Source: Gammaproteobacteria bacterium
GTDB lineage: Bacteria > Pseudomonadota > Gammaproteobacteria > JAKBBU01
Length of the DNA stretch: 64,000 nt
Assembly (NCBI GenBank): GCA_021773195.1
Contig: JAJFKN010000008.1
Coordinates: 62,001-126,000 of the forward strand
Reading direction: 5' to 3'
The position numbers were made by a program, and so were the translations under genes. How positions within the stretch are numbered: the first letter of the stretch is position 1; each line of letters begins with the position of its first letter. This document shows positions 54,501-63,199 of this stretch, piece by piece. The notes under the pieces are model-generated. The model saw only the letters and a list, made by a program, of their open reading frames with translations, searched no databases and was not told the origin of the DNA.

Positions 54501-55054
54501 ACCTAGATGCTCAGAACGGTGATTTAGAAGAAGCCTTGCAAACCTTAGAGAACGCAATTCAGCGCATCGATCGCGAAACCCGCGCACGCTTTAAAGAAAC
54601 CTTTGATAAAGTTAATCAAGGCATTCAAAAACTCTTCCCGAAAATTTTTGGGGGTGGTCGAGCATACTTAGAATTAACGGGCGATGATCTACTGGATACG
54701 GGTATTACTGTGATGGCACAACCTCCCGGTAAACGTAATAGTTCTATTCATTTACTTTCCGGTGGTGAAAAAGCGCTAACAGCCTTGTCTTTGGTATTTT
54801 CGTTATTCCAGTTAAATCCTTCTCCCTTCTGTATGTTGGATGAGGTTGATGCTCCATTGGATGATGCTAACGTTGGTCGTTTCTGTAATCTAGTAAAAGA
54901 AATGTCTGAAACAGTACAATTTATTGTCATCAGTCACAACAAAGTGACCATTGAAATGGCGCAGAGTTTATTAGGTGTTACCATGCATGAACCAGGAGTT
55001 TCACGTTTGGTATCAGTGGATGTAGATGAAGCCGTAGCCATGGCCGAGGCTTAA
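51548..55054 (+). CDS. smc: Chromosome segregation ATPase SMC
   Basis: SMC dimers load near the origin with ScpAB and compact and separate the chromosome arms. The 1168-residue protein has Walker A GPNGCGKSN near residues 32-40, two long coiled coils (Gln/Glu-rich, about 170-500 and 660-1000), a hinge (about 510-650, with GVWLGSGW), the signature LSGGEKALTAL near 1068-1078 and Walker B CMLDEVDAPLDD near 1094. Many gammaproteobacteria use MukB instead; here the SMC version is kept. Followed by zipA 16 bp later. Confidence 0.98.
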   Translation: MRLKYIKLAGFKSFVDSTKVEFPNQLSAVVGPNGCGKSNVIDAARWVMGESSAKQLRGESLADVIFNGSAHRKPVGQATIELVFDNSLGKIGGEYAKYNEIALRRELTRDGQSSYFLNGTRCRRRDIKDIFHGTGLGPRSYAIIEQGTISRFIEARPEEIRSHIEDVAGISKYKERRRETENRIRHTRENLERLTDLRDELEKQLAHLKRQANAAERYSELKEQEHLLQARVLALRYQAYADEMQASTDAIGEQEVALEASIAELRNIDLSIEHTRDSHQEFTDRFNEVQARFYQMGGEIGRLEQSIQHSKERRQQLEDDQAQAEDAWNDITSHLEKDKTQSDTMQEQVETLQPEMEEALAQQEQSSEALHAAEESMQACQERWDAFQKESNDATNTAQVTQTRIQHLEEQLQQMSERLQGIETELTRVSDDALAMELAQIDERLQTVQEEEEQVQSQLQNVTERMKEQRHNNHQLSKSLDEARIRLQRLEGRKASLEALQQAALGQQENDVIEWVDNQSLKDNPRLAQGIKVKQGYEKAAETVLGFYLEAICVDELQAYATKLEGLDQGKLALFNTQNQHSQSQSNADSLLSKIESQWSLDSILSGIYVADNVEQALQKMDGLQSHESIITRDGVWLGSGWLRVNAGNPEKSGVLVREQELKDIETEIQREALYVEQASDDVEKGRDELAEFEQTQEQQQRTLREVSGRLSDLSAQRKVKENRIEHMRSRAGQLREEQEQLLNDQQEKDQSLTATREQWQAALSDMEQFSGQQNDIEASRENQRRILDESRVRSHTDKDRAHELQMRYETLRAQLDGLQQNIERGSQQITSLRERRESLKEALAQLTDPQDGMAAELQVLLDKRLTVEDELREAKQHLENADHQARHFEEQRVELDQRIQTQRERLEKTRLSCQEMEVRRKTIIEQLVDTEFQLEQLLQEMPEDAVLKSYEEELQHIASRIQRLGPINLAAIDEYATQSERKIYLDAQNGDLEEALQTLENAIQRIDRETRARFKETFDKVNQGIQKLFPKIFGGGRAYLELTGDDLLDTGITVMAQPPGKRNSSIHLLSGGEKALTALSLVFSLFQLNPSPFCMLDEVDAPLDDANVGRFCNLVKEMSETVQFIVISHNKVTIEMAQSLLGVTMHEPGVSRLVSVDVDEAVAMAEA

Positions 55055-55070
55055 ATTTAAGGAGTAAGGC

Positions 55071-55862
55071 ATGGAGGCACAATATTTAAAAATTATTTTG
55101 TTGCTTGTAGGTGGTTTAATTGCTGTGGGATTGTTTTATGACAGTTACCGGCGTAAACGCATGCATCAACGTCGCTTTGATAACCCTGGTGCTGCTATGG
55201 GTGATTTACCCATGGATGAATATGAAGATAGGGAAGTGGGCGATGTTATCATGGATGACTTCAATGACGACATCATCGTCAAAAAAGCATTTTCAGATTC
55301 TATAACTGCCGATAAAATACCTAAACCTAGCCTTGAGCTAACACCAAAAATTCTAGATGAAGAAATAGTCTCCCATATACAAGAAGCCAATGTTCAAGAA
55401 CCCGATTCGTTAGAAAACTTAGCCGATGACGTTATTATGATTAACGTTATAGCAGGTCAGGGTCGTCGTTTTGTGGGTTATGAAATGTTGCAAGCCATTT
55501 TGGCCGGTGGATTGGCTTTTGGCCAAATGAATATGTTTCATCGTCACAAAGATCCCCATGGTCGAGGAACGATTCTTTACACCCTTGCTAATTGCACGGA
55601 AAAGGGCACCTTTGATATGAATAATATCGGTGGCTTCGCCTGCCAAGGTTTAATGTTATTTATGCGTTTTCCTAATGTCCATGACACCATGGCGATCTTT
55701 GATTTAATGCTGAATAATGCCCGTCAAATAGCCGATGATTTAGATGGAATGCTAGTGGATCAAGAATTCAAACCCTTAACGGAAGCCAGTATTCAGGCTT
55801 ACAAAGAACATATCAGCAGTCTTGAAAAAGGCCAATTAACCCTTGATTTAATGGACGCTTAA
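55071..55862 (+). CDS. zipA: Cell-division protein ZipA
   Basis: ZipA anchors FtsZ to the inner membrane. The 263-residue protein has one N-terminal helix (about 7-26), a basic stop-transfer (YRRKR), an acidic linker (about 45-120) shorter than in E. coli, and the C-terminal FtsZ-binding domain (VINVIAGQGRRFVGYEML near residue 122, IGGFACQGLMLFMRFP near 183). The usual following gene ligA is absent here; a permease follows instead. Confidence 0.95.
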   Translation: MEAQYLKIILLLVGGLIAVGLFYDSYRRKRMHQRRFDNPGAAMGDLPMDEYEDREVGDVIMDDFNDDIIVKKAFSDSITADKIPKPSLELTPKILDEEIVSHIQEANVQEPDSLENLADDVIMINVIAGQGRRFVGYEMLQAILAGGLAFGQMNMFHRHKDPHGRGTILYTLANCTEKGTFDMNNIGGFACQGLMLFMRFPNVHDTMAIFDLMLNNARQIADDLDGMLVDQEFKPLTEASIQAYKEHISSLEKGQLTLDLMDA

Positions 55863-55867
55863 GGCCC

Positions 55868-55920
55868 TTCATATCACTAGTCTATACTAACAGATAGACC
55901 CCACAATACAGTGATATGAA
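55868..55920 (+). repeat. Nested inverted repeat between zipA and the permease gene
   Basis: TTCATATCAC (55868-55877) and GTGATATGAA (55911-55920) are perfect inverted copies. Inside them, GTCTAT (55880-55885) and ATAGAC (55894-55899) form a second stem. The outer right arm ends three bases before the permease ATG, where no clear ribosome site is seen. Read as RNA it could hide or shape the start region; read as DNA it could bind a dimeric regulator. There is no T-run, so it is not an intrinsic terminator. Confidence 0.6.
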
Positions 55921-55923
55921 ATA

Positions 55924-57135
55924 ATGAAAGAAGACAAACTGCCACTTTGGTCCATGAGTTTCCTGGTGACTGGTAATGTCCTAGGGGTTGGGATATTGGC
56001 GTTACCTATAAAAACAGGTCTTAGTGGCTTTTGGCCCACTATGCTGGGTGTTGTTGCCATCTGGCTATTAATGACTTTCACCGCACTTATTATTGCTAAA
56101 CGCATTAAGCCTAATGCGGGTGATGACAGTTTTGATATTCCTTCTTTCTACGGCCAACAATTAGGTGGCATTGGGAAATGGGTTGCCATTGTAGCAAATT
56201 TAATTTTATTGTACGGTGTGCTGACGGCATATTTAAGTATGATTGCCACGATGATCTTTGCTTTATTCCCTTTTGATATGGCTGAACGATGGATTGTAAT
56301 CGCTTATTTTATTTTGGCCAGCGCTTTAACCATATTCGGTCGTAAGTTATTACAACGTTCAGCCACTATCGTAATTATTCTATTGTGGGTTTGCTTTTTC
56401 ATTTTACTATTCTATGCTAGTAAAGAATTCGATGTGACACGCCTGAGTTATACCCATTGGATTTTCTTGTCGGCTGGGTTGCCAGTTATCGTATCGGCCT
56501 TTCATTTTCATAATATTGTGCCCACGGTCTGTCGTAATTTAAAATACAATATGCATGCAATTCGTAAAGCAATATTCATCGGGACCTTTTTTGGGTTTAT
56601 TATGAATGTAGCTTGGGTTATCGTAGTGTTAGGTGGATTGCCTATGATTGGAGAGATGCATGAAAGTGTTCTCTATGCTTACCAGCATGGTGAGCCAGCA
56701 ACGGTGCCTATATCCCAAGAATTAAATCTTACTACCTTTACCTTGGTAGGTGGTCTTTTTGCTATTCTGTCGGTTACGGCGTCTTATATTGCCAATGGAA
56801 CGGGTTTATTGGGTTTTATCCGTGACCTGACGGTAACATATTTCCATACCAGGAACCGTGTATTGGTAGCAGCTTTAAGTTTCGTCCCTCCCATTATCAT
56901 AGCTCTAGTCAATCCAGAAATATTTTTAGCGGCCATTGGTGTTGTGGGGGGTATTGGGGAAGTGATTCTGTTCGGTATCTTACCGGCCATTGTTCTTATG
57001 CGTTTTGCTAAAGCAGGCATAGAAGAACCTGTTTACATGTATTGGGTGGGCATGGTGATTTTTGCTATCTCAGCCTACATCTTTGCTTATGAGTTAGGCG
57101 ATATCACTGGTCTCATCAATATTTCACCCCAGTAA
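55924..57135 (+). CDS. Aromatic amino-acid permease (Tyr/Trp, HAAAP family)
   Basis: The 403-residue carrier has eleven hydrophobic segments and the family start (TGNVLGVGILALP near residues 17-29, the helix-1 substrate region), then PVIVSAFHFHNIVPTVCRNL near residue 183. Such carriers import tyrosine or tryptophan with protons. Legionella relatives have several copies and need imported amino acids from the host; whether this applies here is inference. The end overlaps hemB by 12 bases. Confidence 0.92.
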   Translation: MKEDKLPLWSMSFLVTGNVLGVGILALPIKTGLSGFWPTMLGVVAIWLLMTFTALIIAKRIKPNAGDDSFDIPSFYGQQLGGIGKWVAIVANLILLYGVLTAYLSMIATMIFALFPFDMAERWIVIAYFILASALTIFGRKLLQRSATIVIILLWVCFFILLFYASKEFDVTRLSYTHWIFLSAGLPVIVSAFHFHNIVPTVCRNLKYNMHAIRKAIFIGTFFGFIMNVAWVIVVLGGLPMIGEMHESVLYAYQHGEPATVPISQELNLTTFTLVGGLFAILSVTASYIANGTGLLGFIRDLTVTYFHTRNRVLVAALSFVPPIIIALVNPEIFLAAIGVVGGIGEVILFGILPAIVLMRFAKAGIEEPVYMYWVGMVIFAISAYIFAYELGDITGLINISPQ

Positions 57136-58119
57136 TTTTTTAGAGACCTCTTTACAGAAGTAGTTAATAATAAAATCAGCGCCGGCTCGTTTTATGCTGG
57201 TTAAAGCTTCTAACATGACGGCTTCTTCATCTATCCAACCTTTTTCTGCGGCGGCTTTAATCATGGCGTATTCACCGCTCACATGATAAGCACCTAAGGG
57301 AATACCTGGGTAAGCATCTTTAGTGCGGCGCAGAATATCCAGATAATAGGTCGCGGGTTTCACCATTAGCATGTCGGCGCCTTCTTGTACATCCAAGGCG
57401 ATTTCACGTAAAGCTTCATTAGAATTGGCAGCGTCCATTTGATAGCTTTTTCTGTCGCCCATTTGCGGAGCTGAGTCCACAGCATGGCGAAAGGGACCAT
57501 AGAGCGAAGAACTGTATTTTGCTGCGTAGCTGAGAATAGGGGTGTTATGGAAACCTTCACCATCTAGACCTTGACGGATTGCGCTCACCATTCCATCCAT
57601 CATACCGCTTGGTGCGATAATATCGGCACCGGCCTGTGCATGACTAATAGCTTGTTGAGCTAATAATTCTAAAGTAGCATCATTGTCTACATCCATTCCT
57701 TTGCTGCTATTATGCAAAACGCCGCAATGACCATGATCTGTATATTCACAAAAACAAGCATCCGTAATGATTAATAAATCGGGGTTCAGATCTTTAATTT
57801 TTTTGATGGCGGATTGAATGATCCCATTGTGGGAGTAGCTATCTTCGCCTAGAGGATCTTTTTCTTGAGGCAAGCCAAATAAGATGACGGCAGGTATGGA
57901 AAGTGTTTTCAGGGCTTTTATTTCATTAGGTAACTGATCAATGCTCAGTTGATAATGGCCTGGCATGGCAGAGATTGGATTTTTTACATCATTTCCATGA
58001 TGGATGAATAGGGGGTGAACGAGATCGTTGGGTGTGAGTATGGTTTCACGAATCATATCTCGCAGTTTAGGATGGCTACGTAAACGTCGCATGCGTGTCA
58101 TTGGGAATTGGTTCTGCAT
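57124..58119 (-). CDS. hemB: Delta-aminolevulinic acid dehydratase (porphobilinogen synthase)
   Basis: HemB joins two aminolevulinate molecules to porphobilinogen in haem synthesis. The 331-residue protein has the zinc-site block DACFCEYTDHGHCG near residues 120-133 and the Schiff-base lysine segment ADMLMVKPATYYLD near residues 249-262. Zinc-type rather than magnesium-only, judged by the three cysteines. Normal length. Confidence 0.98.
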   Translation of the reverse strand: MQNQFPMTRMRRLRSHPKLRDMIRETILTPNDLVHPLFIHHGNDVKNPISAMPGHYQLSIDQLPNEIKALKTLSIPAVILFGLPQEKDPLGEDSYSHNGIIQSAIKKIKDLNPDLLIITDACFCEYTDHGHCGVLHNSSKGMDVDNDATLELLAQQAISHAQAGADIIAPSGMMDGMVSAIRQGLDGEGFHNTPILSYAAKYSSSLYGPFRHAVDSAPQMGDRKSYQMDAANSNEALREIALDVQEGADMLMVKPATYYLDILRRTKDAYPGIPLGAYHVSGEYAMIKAAAEKGWIDEEAVMLEALTSIKRAGADFIINYFCKEVSKKLLG

Positions 58120-58280
58120 CTCTGCCCCCTTAAGACTTTGAAAAAAAACTGATTTCTATTGTAGCGTCCTGCAGAAAAAACACAAGAGTCAACTGCTTCT
58201 TCTAATCATATGAATTATAAAGGAAAACGCATTTTTCAGGTCAAATACTATACTTATTGCCACAAGAGGGAATTAACAAG

Positions 58281-58964
58281 ATGAATGATGAACCCAAAAG
58301 AGCGCCATCCAGCCATATATATTTGCTACTTGCATTAGTGGCTTTTTTCGTTGTAAACCCTTTTGTCCAAGGAGGCTCTGTAGAACGTTATGTTTTTGGT
58401 ATTTTATTTACCGCCGTATTAATTTTTGGCGTATTTGTGATAATCCACAAGCCGTTATTAAGCATCTGTATGATAATGCTAATAGTTATTAATTTAACTA
58501 GTTATTGGATCAGTAGTTTTTGGGATTTACGAGGCTATGGCGTTATATTAGAGCGCTCGGCAGCTATCATATTCTTTTTAGTGATTATTTTTTCATTACT
58601 TCATCATATTCTGTCGGAGAGGAATATCTCATTAAACACCTTGTATGATGCAATCTCTGTTTATCTTCTGGTGGGGCTTAGTTGGAGTTTCATTTACAGT
58701 CTATTAGACGCAACGCAATTAAATGCTTTTGAATTTAATGACCTCGTTTCAGTGTCACAGGTAGCAAAAGAAGAGTCTTTCATCTATTACAGCTTTGTTA
58801 CATTAACCACACTTGGATACGGTGATATAACACCACTGTCCATGCCGGCTAAAACATTTGCATGGTTAGAAGCTGTTGTGGGTCAAGTTTATGTAACCGT
58901 TCTCATTGCACATTTTGTTGGTTTGCATGTAGCCCAAAGGGCTCAAAATGATAGGCGGGAATAA
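58281..58964 (+). CDS. Two-TM-pore potassium-channel-like protein
   Basis: The ATG at 58281 is preferred to a TTG at 58257. The 227-residue protein has about four N-terminal membrane helices, then a pore-loop domain with the selectivity filter TLTTLGYGD (near residues 172-180) between two helices. The TxGYGD filter is diagnostic of K+ channels. It has no RCK/TrkA-N domain. It starts four bases before the efflux pair and may be co-transcribed. Its job is probably ion balance. Confidence 0.88.
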   Translation: MNDEPKRAPSSHIYLLLALVAFFVVNPFVQGGSVERYVFGILFTAVLIFGVFVIIHKPLLSICMIMLIVINLTSYWISSFWDLRGYGVILERSAAIIFFLVIIFSLLHHILSERNISLNTLYDAISVYLLVGLSWSFIYSLLDATQLNAFEFNDLVSVSQVAKEESFIYYSFVTLTTLGYGDITPLSMPAKTFAWLEAVVGQVYVTVLIAHFVGLHVAQRAQNDRRE

Positions 58965-58967
58965 CTA

Positions 58968-60038
58968 ATGAAATTGATGATATACATTTTTATTCTGTCT
59001 CTTTTAATGTTGACACAGTTAAGTTGTAGTCAGCAAGAAGATAGCAACATACAAAAAATACGTCCCGTAAAATCCATGGTAATAAATGAAGCCAGTTCAA
59101 CCATTACCCGAAATTTTCCGGCAAAGGTTGAGGCCTATAAAGTAGCGGATTTAGCCTTTCAAGTAGCAGGGGAAATTATAGAGTTTCCCGTTAAACAGGG
59201 TGAGGAAGTAAAGAAAACCGCGTTGTTAGCAAAGTTAGACCCACGCGAATATCAAGATAGGGTCGATGAATTTCAGGCAAAATACGATTTGGCTAAAGTT
59301 CAATTTGGCCGGGCAGAAAAACTTGTAGTGAAGCATTATGTTTCTGAAGAAGAATTCGATAAAAAACGTACAGCAATGAATGTAGCTGCTACAAACTTAC
59401 AAACTGCAAAAAAAGATTTGGCTGATAGTGTATTGCATGCCCCTTTTGATGGAGTGATTGCACTTACTTATGTAGAAAATCATGAAAATATAAAAGCCAA
59501 ACAGAACATATTACGTATTCAGGATATATCCAAATTAGACATCGTTATTGATGTGCCTGAAGACGTCATGGTCAACCTAACTAGGGATAATAAGGTTGAA
59601 CCTATTGTTATTTTCAGAACCTTATCGGACAAAACTTTCCCTCTGGTATATAAAGAACATGCATCGCAAGCAGATCCAAATACCCAGACTTATCGAGTGG
59701 AATTAACCATGGTTCGACCTGAGGATACGTATATTCTTCCTGGTATGAGTGCCACAGTTCAGGTGGATTTACCTGATTTTCAAAGTAAGACAGGTTATTA
59801 TTTCACATTGCCATCCAGTGCAGTGTTCCAATTATCCGATAATAAAAATTATATTTGGCTAGTGAACCAAAAAACCATGACAGTACATAAAAATGAAGTG
59901 AAAGTGTCTAAACTTATAGGTCAGGACATCGAGATTATTTCTGGTGTTAAGGCCGGTGATAGGGTGGTCACGGCGGGTGTGCATTATTTGAATGAAGGGG
60001 AAAAAGTCACTTTAATGAATAAGAATGAGCAAAGGTAA
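58968..60038 (+). CDS. RND efflux periplasmic adaptor lipoprotein
   Basis: The 356-residue membrane-fusion protein has a lipobox (LTQLSC, lipidated cysteine near residue 20), a biotinyl-lipoyl-like hinge (GEEVKKTALLAKLDPREY; DSVLHAPFDGVI), a short coiled hairpin between them, and a C-terminal membrane-proximal domain (VKAGDRVVTAG). It overlaps the pump gene by one base. It bridges the RND pump to an outer-membrane channel, which is not encoded here. Confidence 0.94.
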   Translation: MKLMIYIFILSLLMLTQLSCSQQEDSNIQKIRPVKSMVINEASSTITRNFPAKVEAYKVADLAFQVAGEIIEFPVKQGEEVKKTALLAKLDPREYQDRVDEFQAKYDLAKVQFGRAEKLVVKHYVSEEEFDKKRTAMNVAATNLQTAKKDLADSVLHAPFDGVIALTYVENHENIKAKQNILRIQDISKLDIVIDVPEDVMVNLTRDNKVEPIVIFRTLSDKTFPLVYKEHASQADPNTQTYRVELTMVRPEDTYILPGMSATVQVDLPDFQSKTGYYFTLPSSAVFQLSDNKNYIWLVNQKTMTVHKNEVKVSKLIGQDIEIISGVKAGDRVVTAGVHYLNEGEKVTLMNKNEQR

Positions 60039-63000
60039 TGAATATTGCTGAGTATTTCATAAAAAACAGCGTTATTACTTGGGTTCTAATTGTATTATTA
60101 ACCGCAGGTGGAATGATTGCCTATGACCACCTTGGTCGATTAGAGGACCCTGAGTTCACTATCAAAGAAGCCAAAATTTATACGTCTTATCCTGGTGCAA
60201 CACCTAAGGAAGTGGAATTAGAAGTCACAGATCTCATTGAAATTGCTGTTCAAGATATGGCTCAATTAAAACGCATAGAATCCACCTCAAGACCTGGTGT
60301 ATCCGATATTAAGGTAATAATCAAAGACAAATATAACAAAAAACATTTACCTCAAGTATGGGATGAATTAAGGCGCAAGGTGAATGATGTACAAAGTAAA
60401 TTACCCCCAGGTGCGGGACCATCAGTGGTTAATGATGATTTTGGTGATGTCTATGGCATGTATTACGCTATTACTGGGGATGGCTTTAATTATGCAGAAT
60501 TAAAAAAATATGCAGATTTTATAAAAAAAGAATTGTCCTTAGTGGCAGGTGTTGCCAAAGTGGTACTGACGGGACAACGGCAAGAAGTAATATATTTGAA
60601 TATCCAACGGTCGCGTATGGCACAGCTAGGGATTTCTCCTGAATCAATCAGCAATTTATTGAAGACTCAGAATTCCGTTGAATATTCTGGTGAGGTACGT
60701 GTGGGTGATGAATATATAAGACTAGAGCCTTCAGGGGCATTCAATAGTACAGCTGCCATTGGAAATTTATTAATTCGAAGCCCAAATTCGAACTCTTTAC
60801 TTTATTTAAGTGATATCTCCGATATCTATCGGGATTATGAAGAAGTGCCAAACCAAATAATTTATGTAAACGACAAACCTGCTATTACCATGGGTATATC
60901 TGTGGCCTCGGGAGGAAATGTGGTAAAAGTTGGTGAAGCTGTTGAAATACGGTTAGATCAAATATTATCGTCTATTCCTGTTGGCATTAATGTTCAGGAT
61001 ATTTATCTACAGCCCGATGCCGTGATTAAATCCGTTAATGGATTTGTGATCAGTGTGGCTGAAGCTTTAGCCATTGTGGTGGCAGTGCTGTTAGTAGCCA
61101 TGGGATTACGTTGCGGCTTAATTATTGGCGGCGTTCTCATTATAACTGTTATGGGTACGTTGCTTATGATGTTTTTCTTTGGTATCAGTCTAGAACGTAT
61201 TTCTCTTGGTGCATTGATCATTGCTTTAGGCATGCTGGTGGATAATGCTATTGTGGTGGCGGAAGGTATATTAATAAAAGTTCAAAATGGCGTAGACCGT
61301 TTGAAAGCGGCAAAAGAGGTGGTGGGCCAAACCATGTGGCCCTTATTTGGCGCAACAGTCGTAGGCATTTTAGCTTTTGCTGCAATTGGACTGTCGCAAG
61401 ATTCTACAGGAGAATATACTCGTTCACTGTTTTATGTCATTTTAATCTCATTATTGCTAAGCTGGTTTTTAGCCATTTCAGTAACGCCTTTGTTATGCTA
61501 TTTGTTTTTAAAGTCCGAGCCAAATATAGAAAACAAGGACCCCTATGCGGGCATTATTTATCGTTCCTATAAAAAGTTTTTGATTGTTTGTGTAAAACGA
61601 CGTTGGCTTACTCTTTTAGTTATGTTGGTTTTATTAGGCCTGTCTATTTTTGGCTTTGGCTATGTGAAACAAAGCTTTTTTCCCAATTCAACCACGCCCA
61701 TGTTCTACGTGAATTATTGGCGCTCTCAAGGGACGGATATTCGGGCCACGGAAAGAGATATGCAAGCCATTAGTGAACATGTACAAAAAATTAAAGGGAT
61801 TAAATCTGTTACTTCGGTAATAGGTAGTGGTGCTCAGAGGTTCATGTTGGTTTACTCGCCTGAAGATTCTAATACAAGTTATGGACAATTCTTGGTAGAA
61901 GTAAACGACTTTCACGATATTGATAGACTGGAAAAGGAAGTTAAAAGTTACATTATTGCCAATTACCCTGACTCAGAGCCAAAAACCGACAAAATTCGAT
62001 TGGGTCCTGGTGGCGGCGCTAAGATTGAAGCTCGATTTAGTGGGCCTGACCCCAACATGTTAAGACAATTATCCAAGCAAGCTCAGGCAATTATGTCAGA
62101 AAATCCCAATGCAATGGATGTGCGTAATGATTGGCGACATCGAGAAAAGATCATTGTCCCCATTTATTCTGAAATTCGAGCAAGAAGTACGGGGATCTCG
62201 CGGATAGATTTGAGTCATGCTCTTGAGATGTCATTAACTGGCAGACAGGTTGGACTTTATCGTGAAGGTGACGAATTGATCCCTATCACCATGCGCCACC
62301 CCGATGATGAACGTTTGGATATTGCCAATATTAGTGATCTACAAATTTGGAGCCCGTTATTGGAAAACTGGATCCCCGCGGGTCAGGTAGTAGAAAAGTT
62401 TGAGACCCAATGGGAAGATGCCATTATTAAGAGGCGTAACCGTAAAATGACTATCACAGCATCCAGTGAACCCGCTTCCGGACCAGCTAGCGTAGTCTTA
62501 GAACAAATAAAAGGACCCATCGAAGCCATGCCTCTGCCCGACGGTTACACTCTAGAATGGGGTGGCGAATATGAAGATTCCCATGATGCACAAGTCGCCA
62601 TAGCGCAGAAACTTCCCTTAGGCTTTTTTGGCATGTTTCTTATTGTTATATTATTATTTAAATCCCTCAGACAACCTATAATCATATGGCTCTGCGTGCC
62701 GTTATCTTTCGTGGGTGTAACAGCAGGCTTATTGGTTAGCCACTTAGAATTTGGTTTTATGGCTCTATTAGGATTTCTAAGCCTTTCGGGCATGTTAATC
62801 AAGAATGCCATTGTCTTGGTAGATCAAATTGATTCTAATATCAGTGATGGGCAAAATCCCTACGACGCCATTATTGGATCTTCAATATCCCGTTTTAGGC
62901 CCGTGGTCCTAGCGGCTGTTACCACGGTTTTGGGGGTTATTCCCTTACTATTCGATGTGTTTTTTGCCAGCATGTCCGTTGTTATAATGTTTGGCTTAGC

Positions 63001-63073
63001 CTTTGCTACCGTACTGACTCTCCTAGTGGTACCAGTGCTGTATAGCGTTTTCTTTCGGGTTAAATCCCCCTAA
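60038..63073 (+). CDS. RND-family efflux pump (inner-membrane component)
   Basis: The 1011-residue pump has the twelve-helix RND plan, with two large periplasmic regions (about 40-330 and 560-850). The helix-4 relay motif reads GMLVDNAIVVAEG near residues 397-409, with Asp then Asn where AcrB has Asp-Asp; the partner lysine region is SLSGMLIKNAIVLVDQ near residue 920. This DN version is known in some RND subfamilies. Substrate unknown. Two helical repeats of similar sequence are intact. Confidence 0.95.
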   Translation: MNIAEYFIKNSVITWVLIVLLTAGGMIAYDHLGRLEDPEFTIKEAKIYTSYPGATPKEVELEVTDLIEIAVQDMAQLKRIESTSRPGVSDIKVIIKDKYNKKHLPQVWDELRRKVNDVQSKLPPGAGPSVVNDDFGDVYGMYYAITGDGFNYAELKKYADFIKKELSLVAGVAKVVLTGQRQEVIYLNIQRSRMAQLGISPESISNLLKTQNSVEYSGEVRVGDEYIRLEPSGAFNSTAAIGNLLIRSPNSNSLLYLSDISDIYRDYEEVPNQIIYVNDKPAITMGISVASGGNVVKVGEAVEIRLDQILSSIPVGINVQDIYLQPDAVIKSVNGFVISVAEALAIVVAVLLVAMGLRCGLIIGGVLIITVMGTLLMMFFFGISLERISLGALIIALGMLVDNAIVVAEGILIKVQNGVDRLKAAKEVVGQTMWPLFGATVVGILAFAAIGLSQDSTGEYTRSLFYVILISLLLSWFLAISVTPLLCYLFLKSEPNIENKDPYAGIIYRSYKKFLIVCVKRRWLTLLVMLVLLGLSIFGFGYVKQSFFPNSTTPMFYVNYWRSQGTDIRATERDMQAISEHVQKIKGIKSVTSVIGSGAQRFMLVYSPEDSNTSYGQFLVEVNDFHDIDRLEKEVKSYIIANYPDSEPKTDKIRLGPGGGAKIEARFSGPDPNMLRQLSKQAQAIMSENPNAMDVRNDWRHREKIIVPIYSEIRARSTGISRIDLSHALEMSLTGRQVGLYREGDELIPITMRHPDDERLDIANISDLQIWSPLLENWIPAGQVVEKFETQWEDAIIKRRNRKMTITASSEPASGPASVVLEQIKGPIEAMPLPDGYTLEWGGEYEDSHDAQVAIAQKLPLGFFGMFLIVILLFKSLRQPIIIWLCVPLSFVGVTAGLLVSHLEFGFMALLGFLSLSGMLIKNAIVLVDQIDSNISDGQNPYDAIIGSSISRFRPVVLAAVTTVLGVIPLLFDVFFASMSVVIMFGLAFATVLTLLVVPVLYSVFFRVKSP

Positions 63074-63199
63074 CTTCATCAAGTAATATCCTACAAATAG
63101 CTTTCTTATCCAGTGTTATGATGCTGGTCCATGACTTATACCAACAAATTGATTTAATTTTAATCATGACTTGCCAAGTGAGGGGATGAGGTACATTAT

